From: Sulfurimonas xiamenensis | GTDB lineage: Bacteria; Campylobacterota; Campylobacteria; Campylobacterales; Sulfurimonadaceae | Length of the DNA: 64,000 bases | Reading direction: 5' to 3' | Assembly (NCBI RefSeq): GCF_009258045.1 | Contig: NZ_CP041166.1 | Span: 1,736,001-1,800,000 of the forward strand | In this document: positions 56,901 through 64,000 of the stretch, piece by piece | Layout of the letters: the number at the start of each line of letters is the position of its first letter | How positions within the stretch are numbered: position 1 is the stretch's first letter | Program-made: the position numbers and the translations under genes | Notes under the pieces: model-generated | What the model was told of the DNA's origin: nothing | Database searches by the model: none | Seen by the model: the letters and a program-made list of their open reading frames with translations, nothing else

Positions 56901-57410
56901 ATGAAGCGTATTGTATTGGCATTGAGTTTTCTCTTATCACTTGTTGGCTGCACAAAACAGTATGAACCTCTCCCCACTGTAGATTCGGTAGATCTGCAAA
57001 AATATTTCGGAAAATGGTATGAGATAGCGAGATATGATCACTCATTTGAAAAAGGTTGCAGCAATGTAAATGCAACATACACTTTTAAAGAAGATTCAAA
57101 GATAAAGGTTTTAAACCAGTGTTTTAAAAACAATGCGCTAAGCAAAGCCGTAGGAAAAGCTTACGCTGTAGACAATACAAACGCAAAACTAAAAGTCAGT
57201 TTTTTTGGCCCTTTTTATGGAGACTATCAGATTTTGATGCTAGATAACGACTACACTTATGCAGTAATCGGCGAGCCTTCAAGAGAGTATTTCTGGATTC
57301 TCTCTCGCACACCTACACTAGATAAAGAGACCACAAATATGATTTTAGCCAAACTTCCATTTTTAGGATATGATAAAACAAAAATTATCTGGACGATTCA
57401 AGAACAGTAA
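56901..57410 (+). CDS. blc: bacterial lipocalin Blc
   Basis: The 169-aa outer-membrane lipoprotein has the signal MKRIVLALSFLLSLVGCTKQ with lipobox VGC. The lipocalin N-terminal motif is YFGKWYEIARYDHSFEKGC, and the C-terminal block is YFWILSRTPTLD. Lipocalins bind lipids or lysophospholipids. AAAAAGGA precedes the ATG. The gene is divergent from putP with a 227-bp gap. Confidence 0.92.
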   Translation: MKRIVLALSFLLSLVGCTKQYEPLPTVDSVDLQKYFGKWYEIARYDHSFEKGCSNVNATYTFKEDSKIKVLNQCFKNNALSKAVGKAYAVDNTNAKLKVSFFGPFYGDYQILMLDNDYTYAVIGEPSREYFWILSRTPTLDKETTNMILAKLPFLGYDKTKIIWTIQEQ

Positions 57411-57503
57411 AAGCTTTAATTTTAAAATCTCATAACTATTTTGCTAATTTTGTAGATTTAACTATAATGTTTTTTTCTAAAACTTGTAAAGGAAATTAGC
57501 AAA

Positions 57504-57827
57504 ATGGATGGAAAGATAATGATTACTTATAAAGTACTCTGCGATAATGACCTCAACCAAAAGATTTCACTTAAAGAATTGCTTAGCAATGAAAAAGTGG
57601 CAAAAGCCATAAAATCAGAGTTTGCCAAAGGGCATCGCAATATTACGCTTAATTCAACAGAAGAGGCAACGCTCAGCATTGAAACACTTAAACAGCTTCA
57701 TACTGTCGAAGTATCTAAAAATGACTTTGCAGATCTTTTAAGTTTAGCAGAAGATGATGCAAACAGCAAAAAGCTCTTAAAAAAAGAGTGTTCCCGCGTA
57801 GAACTGGTTGATATTGAAACACTTTAA
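57504..57827 (+). CDS. small cytoplasmic protein, unknown
   Basis: This 107-aa charged protein (SLKELLSNEKVAKAIKSEFAKG..., ENSKKLLKKECSRVELVD) has no signal peptide, membrane helix or recognised family motif. AAAGGA lies about 12 nt before ATG 57504, and an in-frame ATG five codons on (57519) has GGAAAG nearby. It may be monocistronic. Cytoplasmic localisation only is inferred. Confidence 0.55.
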   Translation: MDGKIMITYKVLCDNDLNQKISLKELLSNEKVAKAIKSEFAKGHRNITLNSTEEATLSIETLKQLHTVEVSKNDFADLLSLAEDDANSKKLLKKECSRVELVDIETL

Positions 57828-57939
57828 TCAAACTATTTTAAACACAGTGTAGTTCTACAAAATATTGTCCAAAAATTTACAAATCTTCTTTACAATATAC
57901 TCAACTCAAATGGGTTATATAAATTAAAGGAAACAGGCA

Positions 57940-58371
57940 ATGGTAAAGATTTTCATCTTAACAAAGCGTTCTATTTTTTTAATAGTTTTAGTTTCAAATA
58001 CAATCAACCCACTATTGGCTTCGCCTCTTTATACAGATTCAGTTTCGCAAAGCTATCAAGAAAGAGCGATTTCATACTTAGATATACAAAACTCTTTAAC
58101 TTCTAAAGGGCTGCAAAAGGAGATTGCCGAGGCAAAAGTAAAAAAACTCTTCAAAGAAGATACATCACTAAAATTGGCATATCTTTACAAACATCCAGAT
58201 CTTGCATTATCAAAAAACATAGTAATTGATACATTTGCAAAACAGGCTCTGTTTGACAAATATTGTGATTTAAACTCTTATGACTCTTTAGTCGGTTTTG
58301 TTCAAAGTATCCATCCAAATCTAGATAAAAAACAATTAAGTGCTATAAAACAGATTGCCAAACTTAGCTAA
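57940..58371 (+). CDS. small exported protein, unknown
   Basis: The 143-aa product has a basic, hydrophobic N-terminus (KRSIFLIVLVSNTINPLLAS) consistent with a signal peptide, then a helical body with YQERAISYLDIQNSLTSKGL. AAAGGAAACAGGCA precedes ATG 57940. No family is recognised. Its end overlaps the convergent panE by 8 nt. Confidence 0.55.
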   Translation: MVKIFILTKRSIFLIVLVSNTINPLLASPLYTDSVSQSYQERAISYLDIQNSLTSKGLQKEIAEAKVKKLFKEDTSLKLAYLYKHPDLALSKNIVIDTFAKQALFDKYCDLNSYDSLVGFVQSIHPNLDKKQLSAIKQIAKLS

Positions 58372-59251
58372 TTCGTCGTTTTTGCAACTCTAAATACATC
58401 TTCTCCATAAAAGGAACTTCTATATTGTTCCTTTTTGCCTCTTTGACTATATAGCCGCTTAGAGTCTCAAGTTCATCTCTTTTTCTATTTTTAAAATCCA
58501 AGTGCATTGATGTGCTTGAATCATACGGAACTTTGCCTGCAGTTTGAAGTGAGTTTTCTATCTCATCATAAATATCTACCCCTTTTGTTTGTGCTACTTC
58601 TGCTATCTCTCTCAAGAGCGCTTTTGCTTCATTGTAGTGATTTTCATAAACATCTCGTATATTCGCATCATAATAGGTTGTCAAAGTTGCAAAAGCTGAA
58701 ATAAATATATATTTTTTCCATACTGCCGCTTTAATATCTGATGGAATTTTATATCTTAAATTTGCTTCATCAAACACAGATGAGAGTTTTTGAACAGCAT
58801 CTTTGTCTCCTCCAAAAACAGCTGCAAAAACATCCCCTTTTTTACATATAACTCCTGCTTGTTGAATATGTGAAAGTATATAAATGCATCCTTCTAAAAC
58901 TTTTGCATCTGAGAGCTCTCTTAAGAGATCGGCATTTGAGACTCCGTTTGAAAAACTGATCAAAATCGAGTTTGAATCAATATGAGATGCAATTGCTTTA
59001 CAAGACTCTTCAAGATCATAGCTTTTGACACAAAAAATCACTATGTCAAAATACCCATCAGCTTCCTGAAGGCTCTTCGCACAAAGATTTACCTGCCACT
59101 CTTTTTCATCTTCAACTATTTTAAGTCCGCTAGTTTGTATCTTTGCAAGATGTTCACCTCTTGCAAATCCAGCCACTTTATGAGAAGTTTTTACCAAAGA
59201 TGCTGCCAAATATCCGCCAACACCGCCAAGCCCAACTATAGCTATTCTCAT
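58364..59251 (-). CDS. panE: 2-dehydropantoate 2-reductase PanE
   Basis: The enzyme reduces ketopantoate with NADPH in pantothenate (CoA) synthesis. The Rossmann motif is IVGLGGVGGYLAASL at residues 5-19, with a lysine-rich core KSYDLEESCKAI and the family segment AAVWKKYIFISAFATLTTYYDANI holding the catalytic lysine. The length of 295 aa is typical. Family members with other 2-oxoacid substrates exist, so PanE is the best but not the only reading. Confidence 0.82.
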   Translation of the reverse strand: MRIAIVGLGGVGGYLAASLVKTSHKVAGFARGEHLAKIQTSGLKIVEDEKEWQVNLCAKSLQEADGYFDIVIFCVKSYDLEESCKAIASHIDSNSILISFSNGVSNADLLRELSDAKVLEGCIYILSHIQQAGVICKKGDVFAAVFGGDKDAVQKLSSVFDEANLRYKIPSDIKAAVWKKYIFISAFATLTTYYDANIRDVYENHYNEAKALLREIAEVAQTKGVDIYDEIENSLQTAGKVPYDSSTSMHLDFKNRKRDELETLSGYIVKEAKRNNIEVPFMEKMYLELQKRRIS

Positions 59252-59328
59252 TTTTTCTCCTTTTTTTAAAATAAAGTTAATTTTAATATATACACTTTAG
59301 TTTAAGTCTAGTGTTTATTTTTTCATAT

Positions 59329-59362
59329 TATAATAAAGTTAATCAAAATTAATATTGATTAA
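59329..59362 (+). promoter_or_regulatory. peroxiredoxin promoter with operator-like palindrome
   Basis: A TATAAT (59329-59334) is followed by TTAATCAA-N8-TTGATTAA (59339-59362), a perfect 8-bp inverted repeat covering the expected start of transcription. Its position suits a repressor, and an oxidative-stress regulator of the PerR type would fit the gene, but the protein is not identified. Confidence 0.5.
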
Positions 59363-59423
59363 AGTTTTAAAATTTAGTAATGTTATTAAAAATTCATAAA
59401 AGAGTTTTTAAAAGGAGAAAAAT

Positions 59424-60125
59424 ATGGCTTGTGATACAGGCGTAAAAGCTAGAGAAGATAAAAAAGAAGTAGCAGAAAATAACCAAATAGAAACAAAAAA
59501 GGAGAAAAAAATGAGTTCAACAATGGTTTTAAGACAAATGCCGGAATTTAAAATGAGTGCATACGATTCAAAAACAGGTCACTATACAACGGTATCAAGT
59601 GAAGATTATAAAGGTAAGTGGACGGTGGTCTGTTTCTATCCTGCAGATTTTACATTTGTCTGTCCTACTGAGATAGCTGCTATGAATGCAAAATATGACG
59701 AGTTTCAAGAGTTAGGAGTAGAAATTCTTCCTATATCAACAGACACAAAATTCTCACACAAAAGATTTGTAGAGACTGAACCAATCTTAAAAGACTTGAA
59801 ACTTACAATAGGTGCAGATACTACAAAATCTGTAGCTGAATCTTTCGGCGTGCTTATCGAAGAGGAAGGTGTTGCTTTAAGAGGAAGATTTTTATTTAAT
59901 CCAGATGGTGTTTGTGTAGCTCAAGAAGTACAGGCTGACTCTGTTGGAAGAAATGTAAACGAGTTTCTAAGACAAGTAAGAGCTTGGCAACATGCAACTG
60001 CTACAGGTGAAGTTTGTCCGGCGGGATGGAGACCTGGTAAAAAAACACTTCCGGTAAACACTGATGTAGAACAGATGACCGGCAAAGTAGGTGATTATAT
60101 TACTATCGAAGAGATATTGTCATAA
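59424..60125 (+). CDS. 2-Cys peroxiredoxin (AhpC type), two possible starts
   Basis: This is a peroxidase of the AhpC/TSA family. The peroxidatic cysteine is in DFTFVCPTEIAAM, the resolving cysteine is in GEVCPAGWRPG, and PISTDTKFSHKRF and GRFLFNPDGV are conserved. Two ATG codons in one frame each have a strong AAAAGGAG: 59424 (233 aa, with a charged 29-residue N-terminal extension MACDTGVKAREDKKEV...) and 59511 (204 aa, MSSTMVLRQM). The shorter form matches the family; the longer form would be an extra isoform. A perfect terminator follows. Confidence 0.92.
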   Translation: MACDTGVKAREDKKEVAENNQIETKKEKKMSSTMVLRQMPEFKMSAYDSKTGHYTTVSSEDYKGKWTVVCFYPADFTFVCPTEIAAMNAKYDEFQELGVEILPISTDTKFSHKRFVETEPILKDLKLTIGADTTKSVAESFGVLIEEEGVALRGRFLFNPDGVCVAQEVQADSVGRNVNEFLRQVRAWQHATATGEVCPAGWRPGKKTLPVNTDVEQMTGKVGDYITIEEILS

Positions 60126-60128
60126 CAT

Positions 60129-60160
60129 TTAGGTATGGATCTTCCATACCTAATCTTTTT
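60129..60160 (+). terminator. intrinsic terminator of the peroxiredoxin gene
   Basis: TTAGGTATGGA-TCT-TCCATACCTAA is an 11-bp perfect stem followed by TCTTTTTT. It begins 4 nt after the stop. Confidence 0.9.
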
Positions 60161-60314
60161 TATAAACTTTTATAAACAAATTTTTTAAATATCTCTTTAT
60201 TTTCTTGTTTATCATCAAATAAAACTAAATCAAAAATCACCTTAATATCAAACTTTAACTTTCATATAAACCTATTTTGTTATAGTGCCGCTTAACTAAA
60301 ATAAAAGGAAAAGC

Positions 60315-60734
60315 ATGGCTATTAGTAACAATCAAGTAGTTTCTATGGAGTATGAAGTAAAAGTTGAAGGAAATGTTGTTGATAGCAATGTTAATAAAGA
60401 GCCGTTAGAGTTTACTTTTGGTACGGGTCAAATCATCCCTGGATTAGAGTCCAGAATGGCAGATATGAGTGAAGGTGAAGAAGCTTCTATCGTAGTTCCA
60501 GCAAATGAAGCATACGGTGAGTATAACGAAGAAGCAATACAAAAGCTTCCAAAAGAGCAGTTTGATGGAATCGAACTATCAGCAGGTCTTCAGCTTCAAG
60601 GTCAAGGACCAGATGGCAACCCTATTCAAGTTGTTGTAAAAGAGATTTTAGACAATGAAGTAGTTATTGACTTCAATCACCCCTTAGCGGGCAAAGAGTT
60701 AAACTTTAATATCAATATACTCTCTGTAAAATAA
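60315..60734 (+). CDS. SlyD-like FKBP-type peptidyl-prolyl isomerase
   Basis: The 139-aa protein has VSMEYEVKVEGNVVDSN at the start, FTFGTGQIIPGLESRMADMSEGEE and VVPANEAYGEYNEEAIQKLPKEQF in the FKBP core, and the flap domain typical of SlyD between residues 75 and 125. The histidine-rich nickel-binding tail of E. coli SlyD is missing, as in other Campylobacterota forms. It acts as a cytoplasmic folding helper. AAAAGGAAAAGC precedes the ATG. Confidence 0.88.
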   Translation: MAISNNQVVSMEYEVKVEGNVVDSNVNKEPLEFTFGTGQIIPGLESRMADMSEGEEASIVVPANEAYGEYNEEAIQKLPKEQFDGIELSAGLQLQGQGPDGNPIQVVVKEILDNEVVIDFNHPLAGKELNFNINILSVK

Positions 60735-60770
60735 AGGGCTTTTTTAGCTCTTTATTTTTATTATTTATTT
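60733..60770 (+). terminator. intrinsic terminator of the SlyD-like gene
   Basis: AAAGGGCT-TTTTT-AGCTCTTT (one G-U pair) overlaps the stop codon and is followed by a T-rich tail ATTTTTATTATTTATTT. Confidence 0.8.
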
Positions 60771-60808
60771 AAAAATTTATAGCATAATTATCAAAAACGA
60801 GGTTTGGT

Positions 60809-61006
60809 ATGGGATGGACATGTCAACATGATCACAAAGGATATTGTAAATTACTTCAAAAAGAGTGTGTGCCAGGAACAAAAGGGTGCATCCTAAAACG
60901 CAGTGAGTATATATTTAGCACAGGAAGTTTTGAAGAAGATAAAAAAGCGGCTGAAAAAAAGAGCAGTGAAGAGATTGATTTTGCCGCTTTAGCCAGAAGC
61001 AACTAA
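60809..61006 (+). CDS. small Cys-containing protein, unknown
   Basis: The 65-aa protein has an N-terminal cluster MGWTCQHDHKGYCKLLQKEC and a further Cys in GTKGCIL (four Cys and two His in about 30 residues), suggesting a metal-binding site. The C-terminal half is charged and helical. CGAGGTTTGGT precedes the ATG. It overlaps the convergent SDR-like gene by four bases. No family is recognised. Confidence 0.6.
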   Translation: MGWTCQHDHKGYCKLLQKECVPGTKGCILKRSEYIFSTGSFEEDKKAAEKKSSEEIDFAALARSN

Positions 61007-61692
61007 TCCCAAAAATTAAGCGGATTTGGATATAAAAAAGTATAATTTAAATCTTTAATCAGCTTATGAGACAAAACCCTGCGTTTTGTCATACCTTCAA
61101 ATACTCCAAGTTCAAATCCAAAATTTTTACTATTTTTTTTATGTATCTCAGAACGAAGAGGGTGTTTTGGAGCAACTAAATTATAAATACCTTTCGTTAT
61201 ATCTTTTTTTATCATCATTTTTACAATATTAATAACATCATCTTTATAAATATAGTTTACAAAACCATCGCTAAATACATTTGCATTTTTCCACTTTCCG
61301 GCAATTCTATCATCTCCCATTAAACCGCCAAGCCTTAAGATAAGAGCATTCTCTTTTGAGTTAGATACCAACTCTTCAGCCTCTTTTATAAGTGATGGTT
61401 CTGTTATCTCAAAACTCTCATCTACATCACAATCAAACTCTCTGTATATCGATGTAGAACTCATTAAAATAAGATTGCAATCAGGTTTAGTTAATGCAAC
61501 TATTTTTTGAAGCGTTTTGAGATACTCATCTTTAGTATGTATGGCAATTATTATGGTGTCTCTTTTCCAAAAAGAAGAGGTATCACCAGTATGCTCTCTT
61601 GAAAAACACTCTACTTCAAAATCATCTGAGAGTTTCTTAAAAAGAGGTTTTCCAAGCCATCCGCATCCAATTATTCCTATGCTTTTTTTCAT
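61003..61692 (-). CDS. NAD(P)-dependent epimerase/dehydratase-like (YeeZ-type SDR)
   Basis: The 229-aa protein starts KKSIGIIGCGWLGKPLFKKL, the Rossmann GxGWLG variant of YeeZ-like atypical SDRs. It also has LMSSTSIYREFDCDVDE and ALILRLGGLMGDDRIAG, matching the SSTSVYG and RLxGLYG segments of that family. The catalytic YxxxK is not conserved in the usual place. Function is not known. It lies 27 nt downstream of the Lrp-fold gene on the same strand. Confidence 0.75.
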   Translation of the reverse strand: MKKSIGIIGCGWLGKPLFKKLSDDFEVECFSREHTGDTSSFWKRDTIIIAIHTKDEYLKTLQKIVALTKPDCNLILMSSTSIYREFDCDVDESFEITEPSLIKEAEELVSNSKENALILRLGGLMGDDRIAGKWKNANVFSDGFVNYIYKDDVINIVKMMIKKDITKGIYNLVAPKHPLRSEIHKKNSKNFGFELGVFEGMTKRRVLSHKLIKDLNYTFLYPNPLNFWD

Positions 61693-61719
61693 TTTTTTTT
61701 AAAACTTCTTTATAATTTT

Positions 61720-62718
61720 TTATTTATTATACTTCTCTTCCCAATCTTCAAATTCTGGGGTAAAATACTCTACTCTTACTTTTTTAAATTCTCGTGAACT
61801 ATAAAGCGGCATATGCTCTTTTGATTCAATCTCTTCTGCCATCTCAGCAATAATCGCATTTGTCTCATCCGTACTTTTTCCATGAACCATAGTAAAAAGG
61901 TTATATGGCCAATTTGGATACTTTGGACGAAGATAACAGTGTGAAACTGCGCTAAATTCAGCAGCTTTTTTACCAATCTCCTCTCCTTTTGCTTCATCTA
62001 TATCCCATACAACCATTGCATTTGCACTAAAACCTGCTTTTCTATGGTTAAGAATAGAGGCAAATCTTCTCATAACGCCAGCCTCTTGCAATTCGTTTAA
62101 AATCGAAAAAAATGTATCATAATCTATATCTAACTCTTCAACTATCTTTTTAAAAGGCTCTCTTACTATCTCTATATCATACTGAGTGCTTCTTATTATT
62201 TCATGATGAAGCGGAGTCAGCTCTATATCTTTGTATTTAGCTTTTTTTACTTTCTCTTTTTTATCATCTTTACCGGTAGTATTTAATTTTACATTGATTT
62301 TAAATAGTTTTAGTGTCGGAAGAGTGATATAGTCATCTGCTTGCACAGCGTTTGCTAAAATTTGTACAGTTTTTTCAAGCCCGAGTTTTGAATTTGGAGC
62401 TACTGCAAGTGTAAACCAAATATTAAAATCATGATTTCTCTCATAGTTGTGGGAAATGCCTGGATGAGAGTTTATTATTTTCACCGCATCATTTATCTTC
62501 TCTTCAGAAACCTTAAATGCAACCAAAGAAGATTCATACCCCAATCTTTTTGTATCAAATATCGCCGATGTTTGTCGAATAATGTTGTTATTTTTCTCTT
62601 CTTGTAAAATAGCAATAACCTCATCTTCACTACTGTTTAACTCATCAGCAATTACTTTAAACGGTCTTGCGACTAAAGGAAAATTTTTCTGAATTCGTGA
62701 TAAGATTTCATCTTTCAT
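61720..62718 (-). CDS. siroheme decarboxylase fusion (AhbA/AhbB or NirDL type)
   Basis: The 332-aa protein holds two copies of the Lrp/AsnC-like wHTH plus ligand domain. The first covers about residues 1-150 (LSRIQKNFPLVARPFKVIADEL, ISHNYERNHDFNIWFTLA). The second is about 170-325 (HHEIIRSTQYDIEIVREPFKKIVEEL, VSHCYLRPKYPNWPYNLFTMVHG). The H-Y-x-R and W-P-Y-N-L-F-T-M-V-H residues match siroheme decarboxylases of heme d1 or alternative heme synthesis. The ATG at 62718 follows GGAAC; an upstream ATG at 62730 is possible. The neighbour on the other side is a siroheme-pathway gene. Confidence 0.82.
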   Translation of the reverse strand: MKDEILSRIQKNFPLVARPFKVIADELNSSEDEVIAILQEEKNNNIIRQTSAIFDTKRLGYESSLVAFKVSEEKINDAVKIINSHPGISHNYERNHDFNIWFTLAVAPNSKLGLEKTVQILANAVQADDYITLPTLKLFKINVKLNTTGKDDKKEKVKKAKYKDIELTPLHHEIIRSTQYDIEIVREPFKKIVEELDIDYDTFFSILNELQEAGVMRRFASILNHRKAGFSANAMVVWDIDEAKGEEIGKKAAEFSAVSHCYLRPKYPNWPYNLFTMVHGKSTDETNAIIAEMAEEIESKEHMPLYSSREFKKVRVEYFTPEFEDWEEKYNK

Positions 62719-62851
62719 ATATTGTTCCATTCATTGTTTTATTTTATCGATTGTAGTCTAATTTGAGTAAATGCTAATTGATTTTTATCAATAAAACTTT
62801 TTTTTAAAAGTATGATATTATGTCACACAAAAGAATATAAGAAAGAAAAAA

Positions 62852-63421
62852 ATGAATTACTTTCCAGCTTTTTTAAAACTTGATAATAAAAAAGTTCTTA
62901 TTATCGGCGGCGGTTGTATAGCTTTTAAAAAATTAGAACATCTCTTAGATTTCACCTCAAACATTTCGCTTATTGCACTTGAATTCTCAAATGAAATGAG
63001 TACTGTAATTAAAGAAAAAAAACTTCATTTTGAAAAAAGAAGTTATCAAAAGGGTGATATCAAAGAGTTTGATATAGTCATTATTGCCATTGACAACATC
63101 CCGCTACAGGCTGAAATATTTGAAGAATCAAAACAGTATAAATGCCTTTGCAACTCTGTTGATTCAACAGAATATTGTGATTTTATTTTTCCCTCATATA
63201 TAAAAAAAGATGATTTAACTATTGCCATATCTACATCAGGATCATCACCGGCGGTTGCAAAACATTTAAAAAGATATCTTCAAAAACTAATACCTTCTAA
63301 TATATGCGAATTTTTGCAAGAGATGAAAGAGTTAAGAAAAACTTTGCCAAAAGGCAAAGAGAGAATGAAAATACTTGATAAAAAAGCACAAAATTATATC
63401 AACAGCTGGAGTGATAAATAA
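62852..63421 (+). CDS. precorrin-2 dehydrogenase/sirohydrochlorin ferrochelatase (SirC/Met8-like)
   Basis: The 189-aa protein matches the N-terminal half of CysG. The NAD-binding motif is KVLIIGGGCIAFKKLEHLL near residue 14, then DIVIIAIDNIPLQAEIFEESK and CDFIFPSYIKKDDLTIAIST, and GSSPAVAKHLKR. It lacks the uroporphyrinogen methyltransferase domain, so it is stand-alone, making siroheme precursors. AAGAAAG precedes ATG 62852. It is divergent from the siroheme decarboxylase fusion (121-134 bp between starts), and the two would act one after another. Confidence 0.87.
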   Translation: MNYFPAFLKLDNKKVLIIGGGCIAFKKLEHLLDFTSNISLIALEFSNEMSTVIKEKKLHFEKRSYQKGDIKEFDIVIIAIDNIPLQAEIFEESKQYKCLCNSVDSTEYCDFIFPSYIKKDDLTIAISTSGSSPAVAKHLKRYLQKLIPSNICEFLQEMKELRKTLPKGKERMKILDKKAQNYINSWSDK

Positions 63422-63508
63422 ATTATAGAAAAGCTGTGATATTATGGATTAAGCTGAAAAAAAACAGACCAAAAATCATCTTATTTTAAAAAAAGATCTC
63501 TACAACAT

Positions 63509-64000
63509 CTAATCTTTTAATTTAAAAGACAAATATAATGCTGCAAGAAGCACCATTATTGAACTGCCATAAAGCACTGTATAGTTTAAATAGTGCAAAA
63601 TTACCCCGCCGATAATTGAAAAAAATAGACCCAAAGAGACGATGTTCATCTGAAGAGCAATGTAAACAGGTCTTTTTTCAGCAGGTGCAATCTTTAATAT
63701 AAGATTGCTAGATGCTATACGATTACCATCAATTGAAGCACCGATTAAAAAAAAGATAATCATATACTCATATAAAGAAGTCGCATAAACTGCTAAAATA
63801 ACAGCAAAAACATGCATTATTATTGAAAATTTTGCCGTTAATGTGTTTCGCCCTTTTCCGCTCAGATTACCCCATAAAAAGTTGCTAATCATTGCGCCTA
63901 CCATTTGTGTTGTTATCAAAGAACCAATTGCCACACCTCCAAGGTCTATCTTTTGCTTGGCATCAAGTATGATAAATGGCAAAGCGATAAGATATCCGTA
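63509..64000 (-). CDS. MFS-like transporter (partial, N-terminus outside window)
   Basis: The frame is open from the window edge to a stop at 63509, giving the last 163 residues. It has five hydrophobic segments (for example IGSLITTQMVGAMISNFLWG and VFAVILAVYATSLYEYMIIFFLI). The NLSGKGRNTLTAKFS loop between helices fits an MFS-type permease. The C-terminus is SFKLKD. Substrate is unknown. It is convergent with the SirC-like gene. Confidence 0.7.
   Translation of the reverse strand, partial: YGYLIALPFIILDAKQKIDLGGVAIGSLITTQMVGAMISNFLWGNLSGKGRNTLTAKFSIIMHVFAVILAVYATSLYEYMIIFFLIGASIDGNRIASSNLILKIAPAEKRPVYIALQMNIVSLGLFFSIIGGVILHYLNYTVLYGSSIMVLLAALYLSFKLKD

Noticed and set aside
56725-57078. Minus-strand open frame overlapping blc start and promoter
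   Set aside because: It would cover the lipocalin signal peptide and has no ribosome-binding site or motif.

Overview
The window reads as chromosome of a Campylobacterota (Epsilonproteobacteria) member, most like Sulfurimonas or a relative. The basis is the low GC content and a typical gene set: a petABC bc1 complex with di-heme cytochrome c1, a ccoNOQP cbb3 oxidase operon with a DUF4006 protein and a FixH-like protein, a four-subunit pyruvate:ferredoxin oxidoreductase (as used by reductive-TCA autotrophs), AddAB, and fused siroheme decarboxylase next to a precorrin-2 dehydrogenase, which hints at heme d1 or alternative heme synthesis. The species call is inference.

Layout. 1-5.5 kb: partial rsmE, a small membrane protein, moeA, then moaA-queE-queD and a lipoprotein. 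5.6-10.7 kb: a major porin with a structured leader, an RDD membrane protein and petABC. 10.7-17.8 kb: a GT-B-like protein, mnmG, a Sel1-repeat protein, ribE, recQ, an MnmC-like methyltransferase and a small exported protein. 17.9-25.2 kb: luxS plus a partner, porGDAB, a HAD phosphatase, a peptide-type binding protein, rplM-rpsI. 25.3-35.4 kb: addBA and the cbb3 operon, which ends in several small membrane proteins, one only 29 aa long. 35.5-47.6 kb: carA, DUF507, purA, hisZ, a class V aminotransferase, uppP, rdgB, a YajR-like MFS protein, thrS-infC, ilvD. 47.7-48.1 kb: a tRNA Gly-Leu-Cys-Ser array with a clear promoter.

48.1-55.2 kb is the accessory part: a 7.03 kb integrated element inserted at the 3' end of tRNA-Ser(UGA). 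It is bounded by a 27-bp direct repeat (26/27 identical). It carries a tyrosine recombinase beside attR, arm-type ATATACTAC repeats just inside both ends, four 21-bp iterons, a Rep_3-like initiator translationally coupled to a RepB/AEP-type primase, a divergent MobV-like relaxase with a long coiled coil, and a small unknown ORF. Together these look like an integrative, potentially mobilizable plasmid. No cargo gene is recognisable. The element is more A/T-rich than the flanks.

55.2-64 kb returns to chromosome: putP, lipocalin blc, two small unknown proteins, panE, a 2-Cys peroxiredoxin with two in-frame translation starts and a promoter palindrome, a SlyD-like FKBP, a small Cys protein, an SDR-like protein, the siroheme decarboxylase fusion, a SirC-type dehydrogenase and a partial MFS protein cut by the window end.
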